A model generated the notes under the pieces. It was not told where the DNA came from and ran no database searches. It was given only the letters and a program-made list of their open reading frames with translations. DNA of 38,756 nt from JAAYCI01 sp031549285 (GTDB lineage: Bacteria > Bacillota > Clostridia > Oscillospirales > Ruminococcaceae): positions 1-38,756 of the forward strand of contig JAVBPZ010000020.1 of the NCBI GenBank assembly GCA_031549285.1. Reading direction: 5' to 3'. Positions 24,719-33,055 of this stretch are shown here, piece by piece. Positions within the stretch are counted from its first letter, which is position 1. Each line of letters begins with the position of its first letter. A program made the translations under genes and the position numbers.

Positions 24719-25912
24719 GTGATTGTATTGCAAAAAACGAGTAGGCCTTTTCGGCTATTTTGTGTGGGGTTGTCTGTTCTTTTGGTTCTTTCTTTCGCTG
24801 GGTGCACCCCCCAAAACTCATCACCTATTTCGGCAGCTTCTTTGTCACAAGACATTTCAACACCTGTTACGGGAACAGCAATACAATCAACACTTACATT
24901 TGGCAACAACCAAACCATAGGTTTCTATTATAATTCTGACGATGCGTTCAACCCAACTACTCTTGGATTTGCAAAACACAGTTCCCAGATTCAAGAGCAA
25001 GACAATATTATATACTATATTTTACGTTCTCAAAACACCTATTCCCTTTGGGCACAGGATTTAGAGACAGAAGGTACGAAGCTTATCTATCAAACGGATG
25101 AAAGAGTTCTGTCAAATTTCATTGTTTTAAGCCCTACTCAGTATATTTTGTGTTTTGATACACACGATGTAATTGAAAACGTATTCTCCTATCCGTATTA
25201 TCTATATCTATATGATTCATCTGCGCAAACGTTAGAAGATATCAACGAAAAATACTCTCTATCACCACAGCCGGCATATTTTGCCATTTTCTCAGAGGGC
25301 AACCTATATATTTCACAAAGTCCTACTGCTGAAAATCCCGATCGTCATGTGTATTGGGTCAATCCTTCCGGACAGTCCCATCTTATGCCGGATTCCGTCC
25401 CTCTAACTTTTTCCGTCGATAATGGACGCTTGTTTTTTGAGGAAAATTCTACAATTTATTGTGTAACAACCCCATCGGAAAGTCCAGTTCCTATTTTGGA
25501 ATTGAGCGGGTTTGATTTTACCATCAATGGTGATAAGCTGTTTTTGTCCAGTGCAGATTCTCCAAATGAAGGCTTTATTATAAACTTAAACAAAAAGTCC
25601 CTGGTGAATAGCCTCGCTGCCTCTAATGATGATAGTTCAAGTAAAATCGATTATTCTTTTGCTCCCAGCAAGAACTACATTGCTCTTGAAACCAAAACCC
25701 TTTCGAATGAAGATGGTCCTTTTGTTTCTTACTCGCAAATACAGTTGAGTTGCTATACTTGGGATGGCGATGAAACAGTTCATTTCAACCCATTTGACCA
25801 GCCTCCATTGGTCAGTGATATGCAATATGTCGTGGTCCATGATACTGTATATTATTTGCTTGAAAACGACACTACTCATACGACGTCCCTCCAATCAATG
25901 CGTGCTGTTTGA
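24719..25912 (+). CDS. Lipoprotein A, candidate immunity protein
   Basis: The 397-residue protein has a signal peptide with lipobox LSFAGC (Cys29), and a long beta-rich body with repeated short strands (YYILRSQNTYSLWAQDL, YYLYLYDSS, NGRLFFEENS) that may fold as a beta-propeller. I cannot name the family. It is the last gene of the island A operon, 29 nt after the M23 effector. A surface lipoprotein is well placed to protect the producer's cell wall or to receive the effector. The start is ambiguous between GTG 24719 (AAAGG 3 nt upstream) and TTG 24728 (12 nt). The immunity role is inference from position. Confidence 0.72.
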   Translation: MIVLQKTSRPFRLFCVGLSVLLVLSFAGCTPQNSSPISAASLSQDISTPVTGTAIQSTLTFGNNQTIGFYYNSDDAFNPTTLGFAKHSSQIQEQDNIIYYILRSQNTYSLWAQDLETEGTKLIYQTDERVLSNFIVLSPTQYILCFDTHDVIENVFSYPYYLYLYDSSAQTLEDINEKYSLSPQPAYFAIFSEGNLYISQSPTAENPDRHVYWVNPSGQSHLMPDSVPLTFSVDNGRLFFEENSTIYCVTTPSESPVPILELSGFDFTINGDKLFLSSADSPNEGFIINLNKKSLVNSLAASNDDSSSKIDYSFAPSKNYIALETKTLSNEDGPFVSYSQIQLSCYTWDGDETVHFNPFDQPPLVSDMQYVVVHDTVYYLLENDTTHTTSLQSMRAV

Positions 25913-25964
25913 ACAAAAAATATCAACTGCTAGCAGTTGTTTCGTTTGCCTAAACGGAACGCAC

Positions 25965-26010
25965 AAAAAATACGCCTTCTGGAGAAATTTTTCCAGACGG
26001 CGTATTTTTT
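25965..26010. terminator. Strong terminator at the end of island A
   Basis: AAAAAATACGCC...TCTGGA pairs with TCCAGA...GGCGTATTTTTT (one bulge on each side), giving long A- and T-runs. It lies 52 nt after the lipoprotein stop and just before the right 18-bp direct repeat. Confidence 0.85.
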
Positions 26011-26022
26011 ACCATGGGCGAA

Positions 26023-26040
26023 ATTACACAACCATTGTTA
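26023..26040 (+). repeat. 18-bp direct repeat, right flank of island A
   Basis: Identical to 21270-21287. It lies 47 nt beyond the 3' end of the minus-strand tRNA gene, a common place for integration. Confidence 0.6.
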
Positions 26041-26086
26041 CCGCAAAGCCACCTTTGAAGTAATAAAAGTTCGTGTAATCCCTTTT

Positions 26087-26163
26087 TGGTGGGCCCTCAG
26101 GGACTTGAACCCGGGACCGTCCGGTTATGAGCCGGATGCTCTAACCAACTGAGCTAAGGGCCC
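26087..26163 (-). tRNA. tRNA with CAT anticodon (Met or lysidine-modified Ile2)
   Basis: A 77-nt cloverleaf including an encoded CCA. The acceptor stem GGGCCCT pairs with AGGGCCC, the D arm is AGCTCAGTTGGTTAGAGC, the anticodon loop is CTCATAA, and the T loop is TTCAAGT. The CAT anticodon fits elongator Met or Ile2 (read AUA after lysidine modification); the GGCTCATAACC stem-loop is common to both, so I cannot decide. It lies at the right edge of island A. Confidence 0.93.
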
Positions 26164-26294
26164 CCACAGCGGTACATGTGGTATTATAGCAAAAACCCGC
26201 CTTTTTGGAAAGTCCCTTTTTCTGCCGCGTGCGCGTTCTTTTTAAATTACCTCGCTGCCGCCCCGCCAAATGCCGGCTTCCCCCGCCCCCCGGT

Positions 26295-26323
26295 TTGATT
26301 TTTGCGCCTTTTTCCCCTATAAT
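26295..26323 (+). promoter_or_regulatory. Promoter of the hexapeptide transferase gene
   Basis: TTGATT (26295-26300), 17-nt spacer and perfect TATAAT (26318-26323), 51 nt upstream of the ATG. Confidence 0.7.
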
Positions 26324-26374
26324 AAAAAAGAGCTTTTCCGCACGGAAACGTTCCAGCCAGAACGGGGGGATTCT

Positions 26375-27040
26375 ATGCCAATGTATCAAATCCGCGACCT
26401 GTTTACCCTGTCGGAGACCATTGCCGCACCGCTGCTTGCGCGGCACACCTGGCCCTGGGAGGCCCTCGCCGACATTGGCTCTTTCATTCTCTCCCTGGGC
26501 CCAACCCTGCCGGCAGAAACCTTTGCCCACCCTGCCGAGGGTGTCTGGATTGCCAAGGACGCCACCGTTGCGCCCACCGCTTCCATCACCGGCCCGTGCA
26601 TCATTGACCAGGGGGCGGAAATTCGCCACAGCGCTTTCATCCGTGGCAACGCCATTGTGGGCATGGGCGCCGTCGTGGGCAACTCTACCGAGCTAAAAAA
26701 TGTCATCTTGTTCAACGGGGTGCAGGCGCCGCACTACAACTACGTGGGCGACTCCATTTTGGGGTACAAGTCTCACTTGGGTGCCGGCGCGGTCACCTCC
26801 AATGTGAAAAGCGACAAATCCCTGGTGGTGGTAAAATCCCTGACCGAGGCGATGGAAACCGGCCGCAAAAAGGTCGGCGCCATGCTGGGGGATTATGTGG
26901 AGGTCGGCTGCAACAGCGTGCTGTGCCCAGGCAGCGTGCTGGGCAAAAACTGCTCGGTATACCCCACCAGCTGCGTGCGTGGGGTCATCCCGGAAAACCA
27001 CATTTTCAAGTCACCGGACCACATAGAGCCAAAACTATAG
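26375..27040 (+). CDS. Hexapeptide-repeat (left-handed beta-helix) transferase-like protein
   Basis: The 221-residue protein has hexapeptide turns characteristic of sugar-nucleotide acyltransferases and GlmU-like enzymes (ATVAPTASITGPCIIDQGAEIR, split over two coils; then NAIVGMGAVVGNSTELKNVIL; GSVLGKNCSVYPTSCVRG), with an N-terminal helical region of about 60 residues. The acyl- or nucleotidyl-acceptor is unclear. Position just ahead of glmM suggests a role in amino-sugar or UDP-GlcNAc metabolism. ATG 26375 has GGGGGG upstream, with ATG 26381 as a close alternative. Confidence 0.85.
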   Translation: MPMYQIRDLFTLSETIAAPLLARHTWPWEALADIGSFILSLGPTLPAETFAHPAEGVWIAKDATVAPTASITGPCIIDQGAEIRHSAFIRGNAIVGMGAVVGNSTELKNVILFNGVQAPHYNYVGDSILGYKSHLGAGAVTSNVKSDKSLVVVKSLTEAMETGRKKVGAMLGDYVEVGCNSVLCPGSVLGKNCSVYPTSCVRGVIPENHIFKSPDHIEPKL

Positions 27041-27122
27041 GCGCCGCCCCATTCTTTCATCGGCCGACGGTGCGCCGCATGTATCTTTATCTTCGAAACT
27101 GCTCTCTTTATTGCACAATGAT

Positions 27123-27144
27123 AAAATACACATTTATGTATTTT
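27123..27144 (+). terminator. AT-rich hairpin after the hexapeptide gene
   Basis: AAAATACA pairs with TGTATTTT around a 6-nt loop, followed by ATTTCTTTCTCC. A weak, AT-only stem, so only a candidate. Confidence 0.35.
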
Positions 27145-27256
27145 ATTTCTTTCTCCGGATTTGTTTCTGATTTGTTTCTGCTTTAATCCGCATTTTAATT
27201 TATTATCCATGAATTATATTCTATAACTATTTTTCACAACAGAGGGGTGCACACTA

Positions 27257-28606
27257 TTGGGTAGATTATTTGGAACCGACGGTGTCCGCGGCATTGCCAA
27301 CCAGGACATCACCGCAGAGCTTGCCATGAACATTGGCCGCGCCGCCGCCGTGGTGCTCACACAGGGGCGCCGCCGCCGTCCGCTGGTGGTTATCGGGAAG
27401 GACACCCGCCTGTCGTCCGACATGCTGGAAAGCAGCCTGGCCGCCGGTTTGTGCTCGGTGGGGGCAGACGTTATCAGCGTGGGGGTCATGCCCACACCCG
27501 CGGTGGCATATCTGGTGAAGCAGTATAAGGCGGACGCCGGCATCATGATCTCCGCCAGCCACAACCCCTATCCCTATAACGGCATTAAAATCTTCAGCGG
27601 CGACGGTTTCAAGCTGCCGGACGAGCAAGAAGACCGCATAGAAGCGCTGGTGCTGGACCATCCCGCCGCCTTGCAGCCGGTGGGTCAGGACGAAATAGGC
27701 ACCATGTCCTACGCTTCCAGCGCGGTGTCGGACTATGTCGAGCATTTGAAATCTACCGTGCCCACCTCGCTGGAGGGGCTGCGCATCGCGGTAGACTGCG
27801 CCAACGGTTCGGCCAGCGTCACCGCCGCCCACCTGTTTGCGGAACTGGGCGCCGATGTGACCATCCTGTCCGCCGAGCCAGACGGCGTCAACATCAACGA
27901 AAACTGCGGCTCCACCCATCTGGGGAACCTGCAAACATATGTGAAAAAGCACAAAATGGACATCGGCATTGGCTTCGACGGCGACGCCGACCGCTGCCTG
28001 TGCATCGACGAAAAAGGCAACACCGTGGACGGGGACTTCATCATGGCCATCTGCGCGCTGGACATGAAGGAACGCGGCAAACTGCGGCTGAACACCGTGG
28101 TGGGCACCATCATGGCCAACATGGGTTTCAACAAATTCTGCGAAGCGCACGACATCCGCTTTGTCGCCACAAAGGTTGGCGACCGGTACGTGCTGGAGGA
28201 AATGGAGCTGGAGGGCTACCGTTTCGGCGGCGAACAGTCCGGCCACGTCATTTTCCGGGATTTTTCCACCACCGGCGACGGCCAGCTCACCGCCATTCAG
28301 CTGTTGTGGCACATGCGCACCACCGGCAAAAAACTCTCGGAGCTCACCTCGGTCATGACCCGTTACCCCCAGGTAATGAACAACGTGCGCGTGTCGGCAG
28401 AGGGAAAACTCGCCTACTACAACAACGACGCCATCAAGGAAATCATCACCCGGTACAAGGAACTGCTGGGTGACGACGGCCGCGTGGTGGTGCGCGTTTC
28501 CGGCACCGAGCCGCTCATCCGCGTGATGATAGAAGGCAAAGATTTGAAGGTCATCCAAAAAGCCGCGGACGAAATCTCCGCCGTGGTGGAAAAGGAACTG
28601 ACCTGA
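27257..28606 (+). CDS. glmM: Phosphoglucosamine mutase
   Basis: The 449-residue protein converts glucosamine-6-phosphate to glucosamine-1-phosphate for UDP-GlcNAc and peptidoglycan synthesis. It has the N-terminal GRLFGTDGVRG, the active-site phosphoserine loop GIMISASHNPYPYNG, the magnesium loop FDGDADRCL, the sugar-binding GGEQSGH and the C-terminal phosphate-binding RVSGTEPLIRVM. Length is normal for the family (about 445-450). TTG 27257 has AGAGGGG 9 nt upstream. It is downstream of a hexapeptide transferase on the same strand, with a 216-nt AT-rich gap, so cotranscription is possible but unproven. Confidence 0.97.
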   Translation: MGRLFGTDGVRGIANQDITAELAMNIGRAAAVVLTQGRRRRPLVVIGKDTRLSSDMLESSLAAGLCSVGADVISVGVMPTPAVAYLVKQYKADAGIMISASHNPYPYNGIKIFSGDGFKLPDEQEDRIEALVLDHPAALQPVGQDEIGTMSYASSAVSDYVEHLKSTVPTSLEGLRIAVDCANGSASVTAAHLFAELGADVTILSAEPDGVNINENCGSTHLGNLQTYVKKHKMDIGIGFDGDADRCLCIDEKGNTVDGDFIMAICALDMKERGKLRLNTVVGTIMANMGFNKFCEAHDIRFVATKVGDRYVLEEMELEGYRFGGEQSGHVIFRDFSTTGDGQLTAIQLLWHMRTTGKKLSELTSVMTRYPQVMNNVRVSAEGKLAYYNNDAIKEIITRYKELLGDDGRVVVRVSGTEPLIRVMIEGKDLKVIQKAADEISAVVEKELT

Positions 28607-28750
28607 TTCCGCCTGGTTTCGACTCGGCGCCTCACCCATAATTTTTTGTTTGTTTCTTAAAACACACTGGAATACAATGGGAAACACATCCTGGTTTATC
28701 TTTTATTATTTATCCATGATACGTCAAAATTAAATCTAAGAAAATACCTT

Positions 28751-28789
28751 AAAAATGCTGCCGTGGGAAACATCCACGGCAGCATTTTT
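28751..28789. terminator. Bidirectional terminator after glmM
   Basis: Perfect 16-bp stem (AAAAATGCTGCCGTGG with CCACGGCAGCATTTTT), 7-nt loop, and T-runs on both strands, between convergent glmM and the methyltransferase gene. Confidence 0.9.
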
Positions 28790-28806
28790 TTCATTCTCGC
28801 ACCATT

Positions 28807-29583
28807 TTACAACATACGGTACAGTTCTATCTGCAGCTGGTGCGGTATCTCCAAACTGTCGCCCGGGCACTTCGCCAGCACCGACCGGTACGCGGCGTCG
28901 AACGCTGCCACCGTTTCCGGCGGCAGGCTGGCTCCCACGCCCCGGCAGGTGCGCACCCGTCCCAGCCAGTTCTCCTTGGTAAACCGCAAAACCTCCCGGT
29001 AGCAGTGCACCGTTTCCATTTCAAACACTCCCTCGGCCCAGGCCGGAAAGCAGTACCGGAACCCGGCAAACCCGCCGCCGCTCCAGTTGGGGTTGTACTG
29101 CAGCACCAGCTCTTCCATTTCGCGGGCTATGGTGTCCTCCCGCGGCAGCCACTCCATAAAAATAACGCACAGCTTCCCGCCCGGCACTAGCACCCGGCGC
29201 ATTTCCGGCAGCAGGCGCGCCTTGTCAAAATAGTGGAAACTCTGGCAGGCCGTGGCCAGGTCCATGCTGCCATCCCCGCACCCGGTATCCTCCGCCGGCG
29301 CCACCCGGTACTGAATCCCCAGCCCTGCAGACAGTTCTTCCGCCTGTGCTATTTGCTCCGGCGCCGGGTCTATGCCGGTAAAGCGGGCGCCGGTGGCCGC
29401 CATGGCGCGCGGCAACACCCCGGTGCCGGTCCCCAGGTCCAAAATGCGCTGGTCGGCCTTCCCCACACCCAGCAGCACCAGCTTTTCATACAAACTGGCG
29501 GGATAAATATCCCGGTACCGCGCGTACTCGGCAGCCGTTTTGCCAAAATCATATGCCCACCCGCCGTCTATGCGTTCTTGCAT
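28807..29583 (-). CDS. Class I SAM-dependent methyltransferase
   Basis: The 258-residue protein has the Methyltransf_11-type fold, with motif I LDLGTGTGVLPRAM (about 49-62), the acidic post-I residue in TGIDPAPEQ, and DLATACQSFHYFD (motif II). The C-terminal half is longer than the minimal fold. The methyl acceptor cannot be told from sequence. The ATG at 29583 follows AAGGAAAC and AAAGG. It is followed at once by the terminator shared with glmM. Confidence 0.88.
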   Translation of the reverse strand: MQERIDGGWAYDFGKTAAEYARYRDIYPASLYEKLVLLGVGKADQRILDLGTGTGVLPRAMAATGARFTGIDPAPEQIAQAEELSAGLGIQYRVAPAEDTGCGDGSMDLATACQSFHYFDKARLLPEMRRVLVPGGKLCVIFMEWLPREDTIAREMEELVLQYNPNWSGGGFAGFRYCFPAWAEGVFEMETVHCYREVLRFTKENWLGRVRTCRGVGASLPPETVAAFDAAYRSVLAKCPGDSLEIPHQLQIELYRML

Positions 29584-29693
29584 CCTTTGCGTTTCCTTCC
29601 TTGTTTTGCGCTGTTGAATCGTTACATTTTGTCTTTCTATCTATTTAGATTTTTATGTTTTTTGATTCCCCCTGCACAGCTCCATTCCCCGTT

Positions 29694-30092
29694 TCAAAGC
29701 CCCTTCCGCCGCAAAAACCACATGCGAAACCCAGACAGCCCCGCCCGGGGCACCGTTTTCATTTTCTTTTCCAGCACCCAGCGGGCCGCCTTCCCGTCAA
29801 ACACCAGCGCACCGTCCTCGCTCACAGTATCCAGTGCTTTTGGCGCCTCGGTTTTGCCGGAATACGGACAGGCGGCATACTCCCACTCTATCATATTCGC
29901 TTCCGGCACCACGGTTCCCCACATGCCACACACCTGCCCAGCGGCCTCCCCATAGTTAAACCGCTCAAAATAGGCCCGCCCGTTTCGGCACAGCAGCACC
30001 GTGTCCCGAAAGCGGCCCGGCCCTTCTTTTTGGTACCGCCGCCCGGCCATTTTTTCGGTTATTATTTCATTTAAAATGGATTTAAACCCCAT
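29694..30092 (-). CDS. Conserved hypothetical protein
   Basis: The 132-residue soluble protein has no signal peptide or membrane helix. Notable are the basic N-terminal region (KMAGRRYQKEG) and an Arg-rich C-terminus. I do not recognise the family. ATG 30092 has AAAGGAG 7 nt upstream, which with GC-rich codon use like its neighbours supports it as a real gene. It stands 110 nt ahead of the methyltransferase gene on the same strand. Confidence 0.6.
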   Translation of the reverse strand: MGFKSILNEIITEKMAGRRYQKEGPGRFRDTVLLCRNGRAYFERFNYGEAAGQVCGMWGTVVPEANMIEWEYAACPYSGKTEAPKALDTVSEDGALVFDGKAARWVLEKKMKTVPRAGLSGFRMWFLRRKGL

Positions 30093-30151
30093 TTATCGCT
30101 CCTTTTAAAAACAAATATATATTTATATTTTTTATCGTATTACTGTTATTT

Positions 30152-30709
30152 TTATGGAATTTCCCTTGCGTTTCCGCGCATCATTTGCTGGACAGCGCCT
30201 TCGCTGCCCAGCTCCTTTTCCATCACAAAATCATCCATCACAAACCCGCCGCCAATATCCGCCACCTGGGTGCGCACCGTTTGAAAGCCGCGCTTTTGGT
30301 ACGCGGCCACCGCCCGCGTATTGTGTCGGTTCACCGTCAGCCACAGCACGCCGCATCCATTTTCTGCCGCATACGCTTCCGCAAACGCCAGTGCTTGTTG
30401 TGCCGCGCCGGTACCCCGGCATTCCGGCAAAAAATAGAGTTTGCTCAGCAGCATTTTTCCATCCCGCGCCTGCAACCCCATATACCCCATGGGCCCACCC
30501 GCGCCGCGCACCAGAAAGTACGCGTACCCATCGGTTTGTATCTGCGCCGCAATCGCCCCGGCAGACTGGAACTTCTCCACCATATACGCAATCTGCCCGC
30601 GGGAAATGATCCCCACAAAACACTCGTTCCAGATGGTTTTGGCCAACCCCGCCAGCGTCTGAATTTCCTGTTCCGTTTGTACCGGCGCAAATATTGCCGC
30701 ATGCTGCAT
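30152..30709 (-). CDS. GNAT-family N-acetyltransferase
   Basis: The 185-residue protein has the GNAT acetyl-CoA fold: the central strand KMLLSKLYFLPECRGTGAAQ holds motif A (the pyrophosphate-binding RGTGAAQQAL), followed by the helix ALAFAEAYA and motif B (WLTVNRHNTRAVAAYQKRGF). The substrate is unknown. ATG 30709 has GGAGAGG upstream. It is 74 nt downstream of the CoA-disulfide reductase gene on the same strand and may be cotranscribed. Confidence 0.88.
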   Translation of the reverse strand: MQHAAIFAPVQTEQEIQTLAGLAKTIWNECFVGIISRGQIAYMVEKFQSAGAIAAQIQTDGYAYFLVRGAGGPMGYMGLQARDGKMLLSKLYFLPECRGTGAAQQALAFAEAYAAENGCGVLWLTVNRHNTRAVAAYQKRGFQTVRTQVADIGGGFVMDDFVMEKELGSEGAVQQMMRGNAREIP

Positions 30710-30783
30710 TTGTGCCTCTCCTCACCATTCTACGTCATCCAACCCGCTTTTTTTCGGCCCGCAAACGCTGTTCCCGGTCCGCC

Positions 30784-32454
30784 TTATCCGCGCAGAGTAC
30801 CCCCGCGCATCAGCTCTTCGTACAACCCAAATCCACCCGCAAAATTGTAACAATCGAACCCATGCTGCTGCAGAATACGGCAGGCCACATAGCTGCGCTG
30901 CCCGCTTTGGCAGGTAATATATACCGGTTTCGCCGCATCCAGCTCCTGGTACCTCTCCCGCAGCTTTTCCAGCGGAATGTTCACCACACCCTCCAGGTGT
31001 CCCCGGTCATACTCCCCGGGCCGGCGCACATCCAGCAGCGTAATGCTGCCATCCCGCGGCAGCTTTTCCAGGTCCTCCCAGTAATATTGCTTCACCGTGC
31101 CGTTGCGCACATTTTCAGCCGCATATCCCGCCATGTTCACCACATCCTTCGCGGTCCCATACGGCGGCGCATAGCACAGCTCCAGCTCGGTCAAATCCTG
31201 CACGTTCATCCCGGCGCGAATAGCCGTGGCCAGCACATCGCACCGTTTGTCCACGCCGTCCCGTCCCACCAACTGGGCGCCCAGCACGCGGCCAGTTTCT
31301 TTTTCAAACAACAATTTCAGCCGCATCCCCTCGGCCCCGGGGTAATAGTCCGCGTGGGACATGCCGCGCAGGTACACTTTGTCATACAGAATACCGGCGC
31401 TATTTGCCCCGGCCTCCGACAAGCCGGTGCTGGCCACCGTCCAGCCAAACACCCGCACTATGGCCGAGCCCTGTGTCCCTTGGTACACGCTGTCGCCCCC
31501 GGCCATGTTGTCCGCAGCAATGCGCCCCTGCTTGTTGGCGGGACCCGCCAGCGGCAACGACACCCGTTGCCCGGAGACAAAATGCCGCAGTTCCACCGCA
31601 TCGCCCACGGCGTACACGTCCGGTGCCGAGGTGCGCAGGTGGTCATCCACCACAATGGCCCCGCGCGCATTTTGCGCTATGCCCGCCCCCTGCAAAAACC
31701 CGGTGTCCGGCCGCACCCCCATGGACAGTAAAACCAAATCCGCCGGCAACACTTGCCCGTCCTCCAGCTTTACCTGCAACGGGTTTCCCGGTGCATCGCA
31801 TTCAAACCCCGCCACCGCCGCGGACAGATACAGCTGCACCCCCGCCTGCCGCAGGTGCTGGTGCACCCCCGCCGCCATGTCGCTGTCCAGGTTCGGCAGC
31901 AGGTGGTCTGCTTTTTCCACCACCGCCACCGCCAGCCCCTGCCGCGCAAAGTTCTCGGCCATTTCCAGGCCAATAGCGCCGCCGCCCACCACCACGGCGG
32001 TTTGGGGGCGCTTTTCTTCTATATATCCCCGCAGCACCAGCGTGTCCGGAATGGTGCGCAGCGTAAAAATGCGCGCGTCATCCCCACCCGCCCAGGGCGG
32101 CACCACCGGCGCAGCACCCGGCGCCAGCAGTAATATATCATAGCTTTCGGTATAGCCTTCCCCGGTAGCTGCCTGCACCACCTGCACCGTTTTGGCCGCT
32201 GTGTCCACCGCCGCCACCCGGTGCCCGGTACGCACCTGCACATTGGTTCGCCGTGCGAACTGCTCCGGCGTTTGTACCAGCAGGTCCTCCTTGTCCGGTA
32301 TCTCCCCGCCCACATAATAGGGCAGGCCGCAGTTCGCAAACGAAATATACTCCCCTTGCTCCAGCAGCAGAATCTCGGCCTGCTCGCACAGCCGGCGCAG
32401 GCGTGCCGCCGCCGACGCGCCACCCGCAACCCCACCCACAATAATGTATTTCAT
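30784..32454 (-). CDS. CoA-disulfide reductase with C-terminal rhodanese domain
   Basis: The 556-residue flavoprotein has an FAD dinucleotide fold at the N-terminus (GGVAGGASAAARLRR), a single redox-active Cys42 in SFANCGLPYY typical of CoA-disulfide and NADH oxidase types, an NAD(P) fold (AVVVGGGAIGLEMAENF), and a fused C-terminal rhodanese domain whose active-site Cys515 lies in CQSGQRS. These CoADR-RHD enzymes reduce CoA disulfide and polysulfides with NAD(P)H, dealing with sulfane sulfur and oxidative stress. The ATG at 32454 has GGGAGG upstream. It follows the NimA-like flavoprotein by 39 nt, so the two likely form an operon for redox protection. Confidence 0.93.
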   Translation of the reverse strand: MKYIIVGGVAGGASAAARLRRLCEQAEILLLEQGEYISFANCGLPYYVGGEIPDKEDLLVQTPEQFARRTNVQVRTGHRVAAVDTAAKTVQVVQAATGEGYTESYDILLLAPGAAPVVPPWAGGDDARIFTLRTIPDTLVLRGYIEEKRPQTAVVVGGGAIGLEMAENFARQGLAVAVVEKADHLLPNLDSDMAAGVHQHLRQAGVQLYLSAAVAGFECDAPGNPLQVKLEDGQVLPADLVLLSMGVRPDTGFLQGAGIAQNARGAIVVDDHLRTSAPDVYAVGDAVELRHFVSGQRVSLPLAGPANKQGRIAADNMAGGDSVYQGTQGSAIVRVFGWTVASTGLSEAGANSAGILYDKVYLRGMSHADYYPGAEGMRLKLLFEKETGRVLGAQLVGRDGVDKRCDVLATAIRAGMNVQDLTELELCYAPPYGTAKDVVNMAGYAAENVRNGTVKQYYWEDLEKLPRDGSITLLDVRRPGEYDRGHLEGVVNIPLEKLRERYQELDAAKPVYITCQSGQRSYVACRILQQHGFDCYNFAGGFGLYEELMRGGTLRG

Positions 32455-32493
32455 GGCTGCCTCCCTTTCGTTGGCTTTCGGTCCATTTTTGCG

Positions 32494-32970
32494 TCATGCC
32501 TTTGGGCGTTTGGCTTTTCCAGTCATTTTCTCTATATTTATTTTGTATATCGCTGTAATGTTTATACTTTCTGTAATTTCTTTTTCTGCCTCTTCGTGGT
32601 ACGCCGGCAGGTACTTTTCCGTCAGCCACATCAGCGCCTCACGCTTGCGGGCGGGGTCGGTCACCTCGCTGGCGCGGCCATACACCACCACACTTTCAAA
32701 ATAGCTGGTCAGGTCCTTGTCAAACACTGCCCGGGCGCCCGCCACCGTGCAAAAACAGACCCGCTGCTCCCAGTTCATGTTGTCTATTTTTTGCCCGTCC
32801 CGCGCACAATGAAAATAAATATCCTCACCGTGTACCACATAGGACAACGGCGTCGCATACGGCCAGCCGTCTTCCCCCGCTGTTGCCAACACACCATAAA
32901 TACCATTTTCTAAAATGGCGCGGGCCTCCGCCTGTGGAATCGCACAGTCTTTTCGCCGCATTTCCCGCAT
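32494..32970 (-). CDS. Pyridoxamine 5'-phosphate oxidase-family protein (NimA-like)
   Basis: The 158-residue protein has the FMN-binding split-barrel fold of the NimA/PPOX subfamily, beginning MREMRRKDCAIPQAEA, with GIYGVLATAGEDGWPYATPLSYV and YFHCARDGQKIDN. Members bind FMN and can reduce nitro compounds such as nitroimidazoles. ATG 32970 has AAAGGAG upstream; an upstream open extension is Lys/Arg-rich and out of place. Operon with the CoA-disulfide reductase is likely. Nitroimidazole resistance is not demonstrated by sequence. Confidence 0.9.
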   Translation of the reverse strand: MREMRRKDCAIPQAEARAILENGIYGVLATAGEDGWPYATPLSYVVHGEDIYFHCARDGQKIDNMNWEQRVCFCTVAGARAVFDKDLTSYFESVVVYGRASEVTDPARKREALMWLTEKYLPAYHEEAEKEITESINITAIYKINIEKMTGKAKRPKA

Positions 32971-33055
32971 AATTACCGTCTCCTTTTTGGGGCATTTAAT
33001 GGTACTATTTAAACCATATTTTTGTGTCCTTTCGCATCCATATTTTTGCCGCGGG

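Noticed and set aside
27266..28687. Minus-strand ORF of 473 codons across glmM
   Set aside because: Antisense shadow of the certain glmM gene, with low-complexity His/Val/Gly composition.
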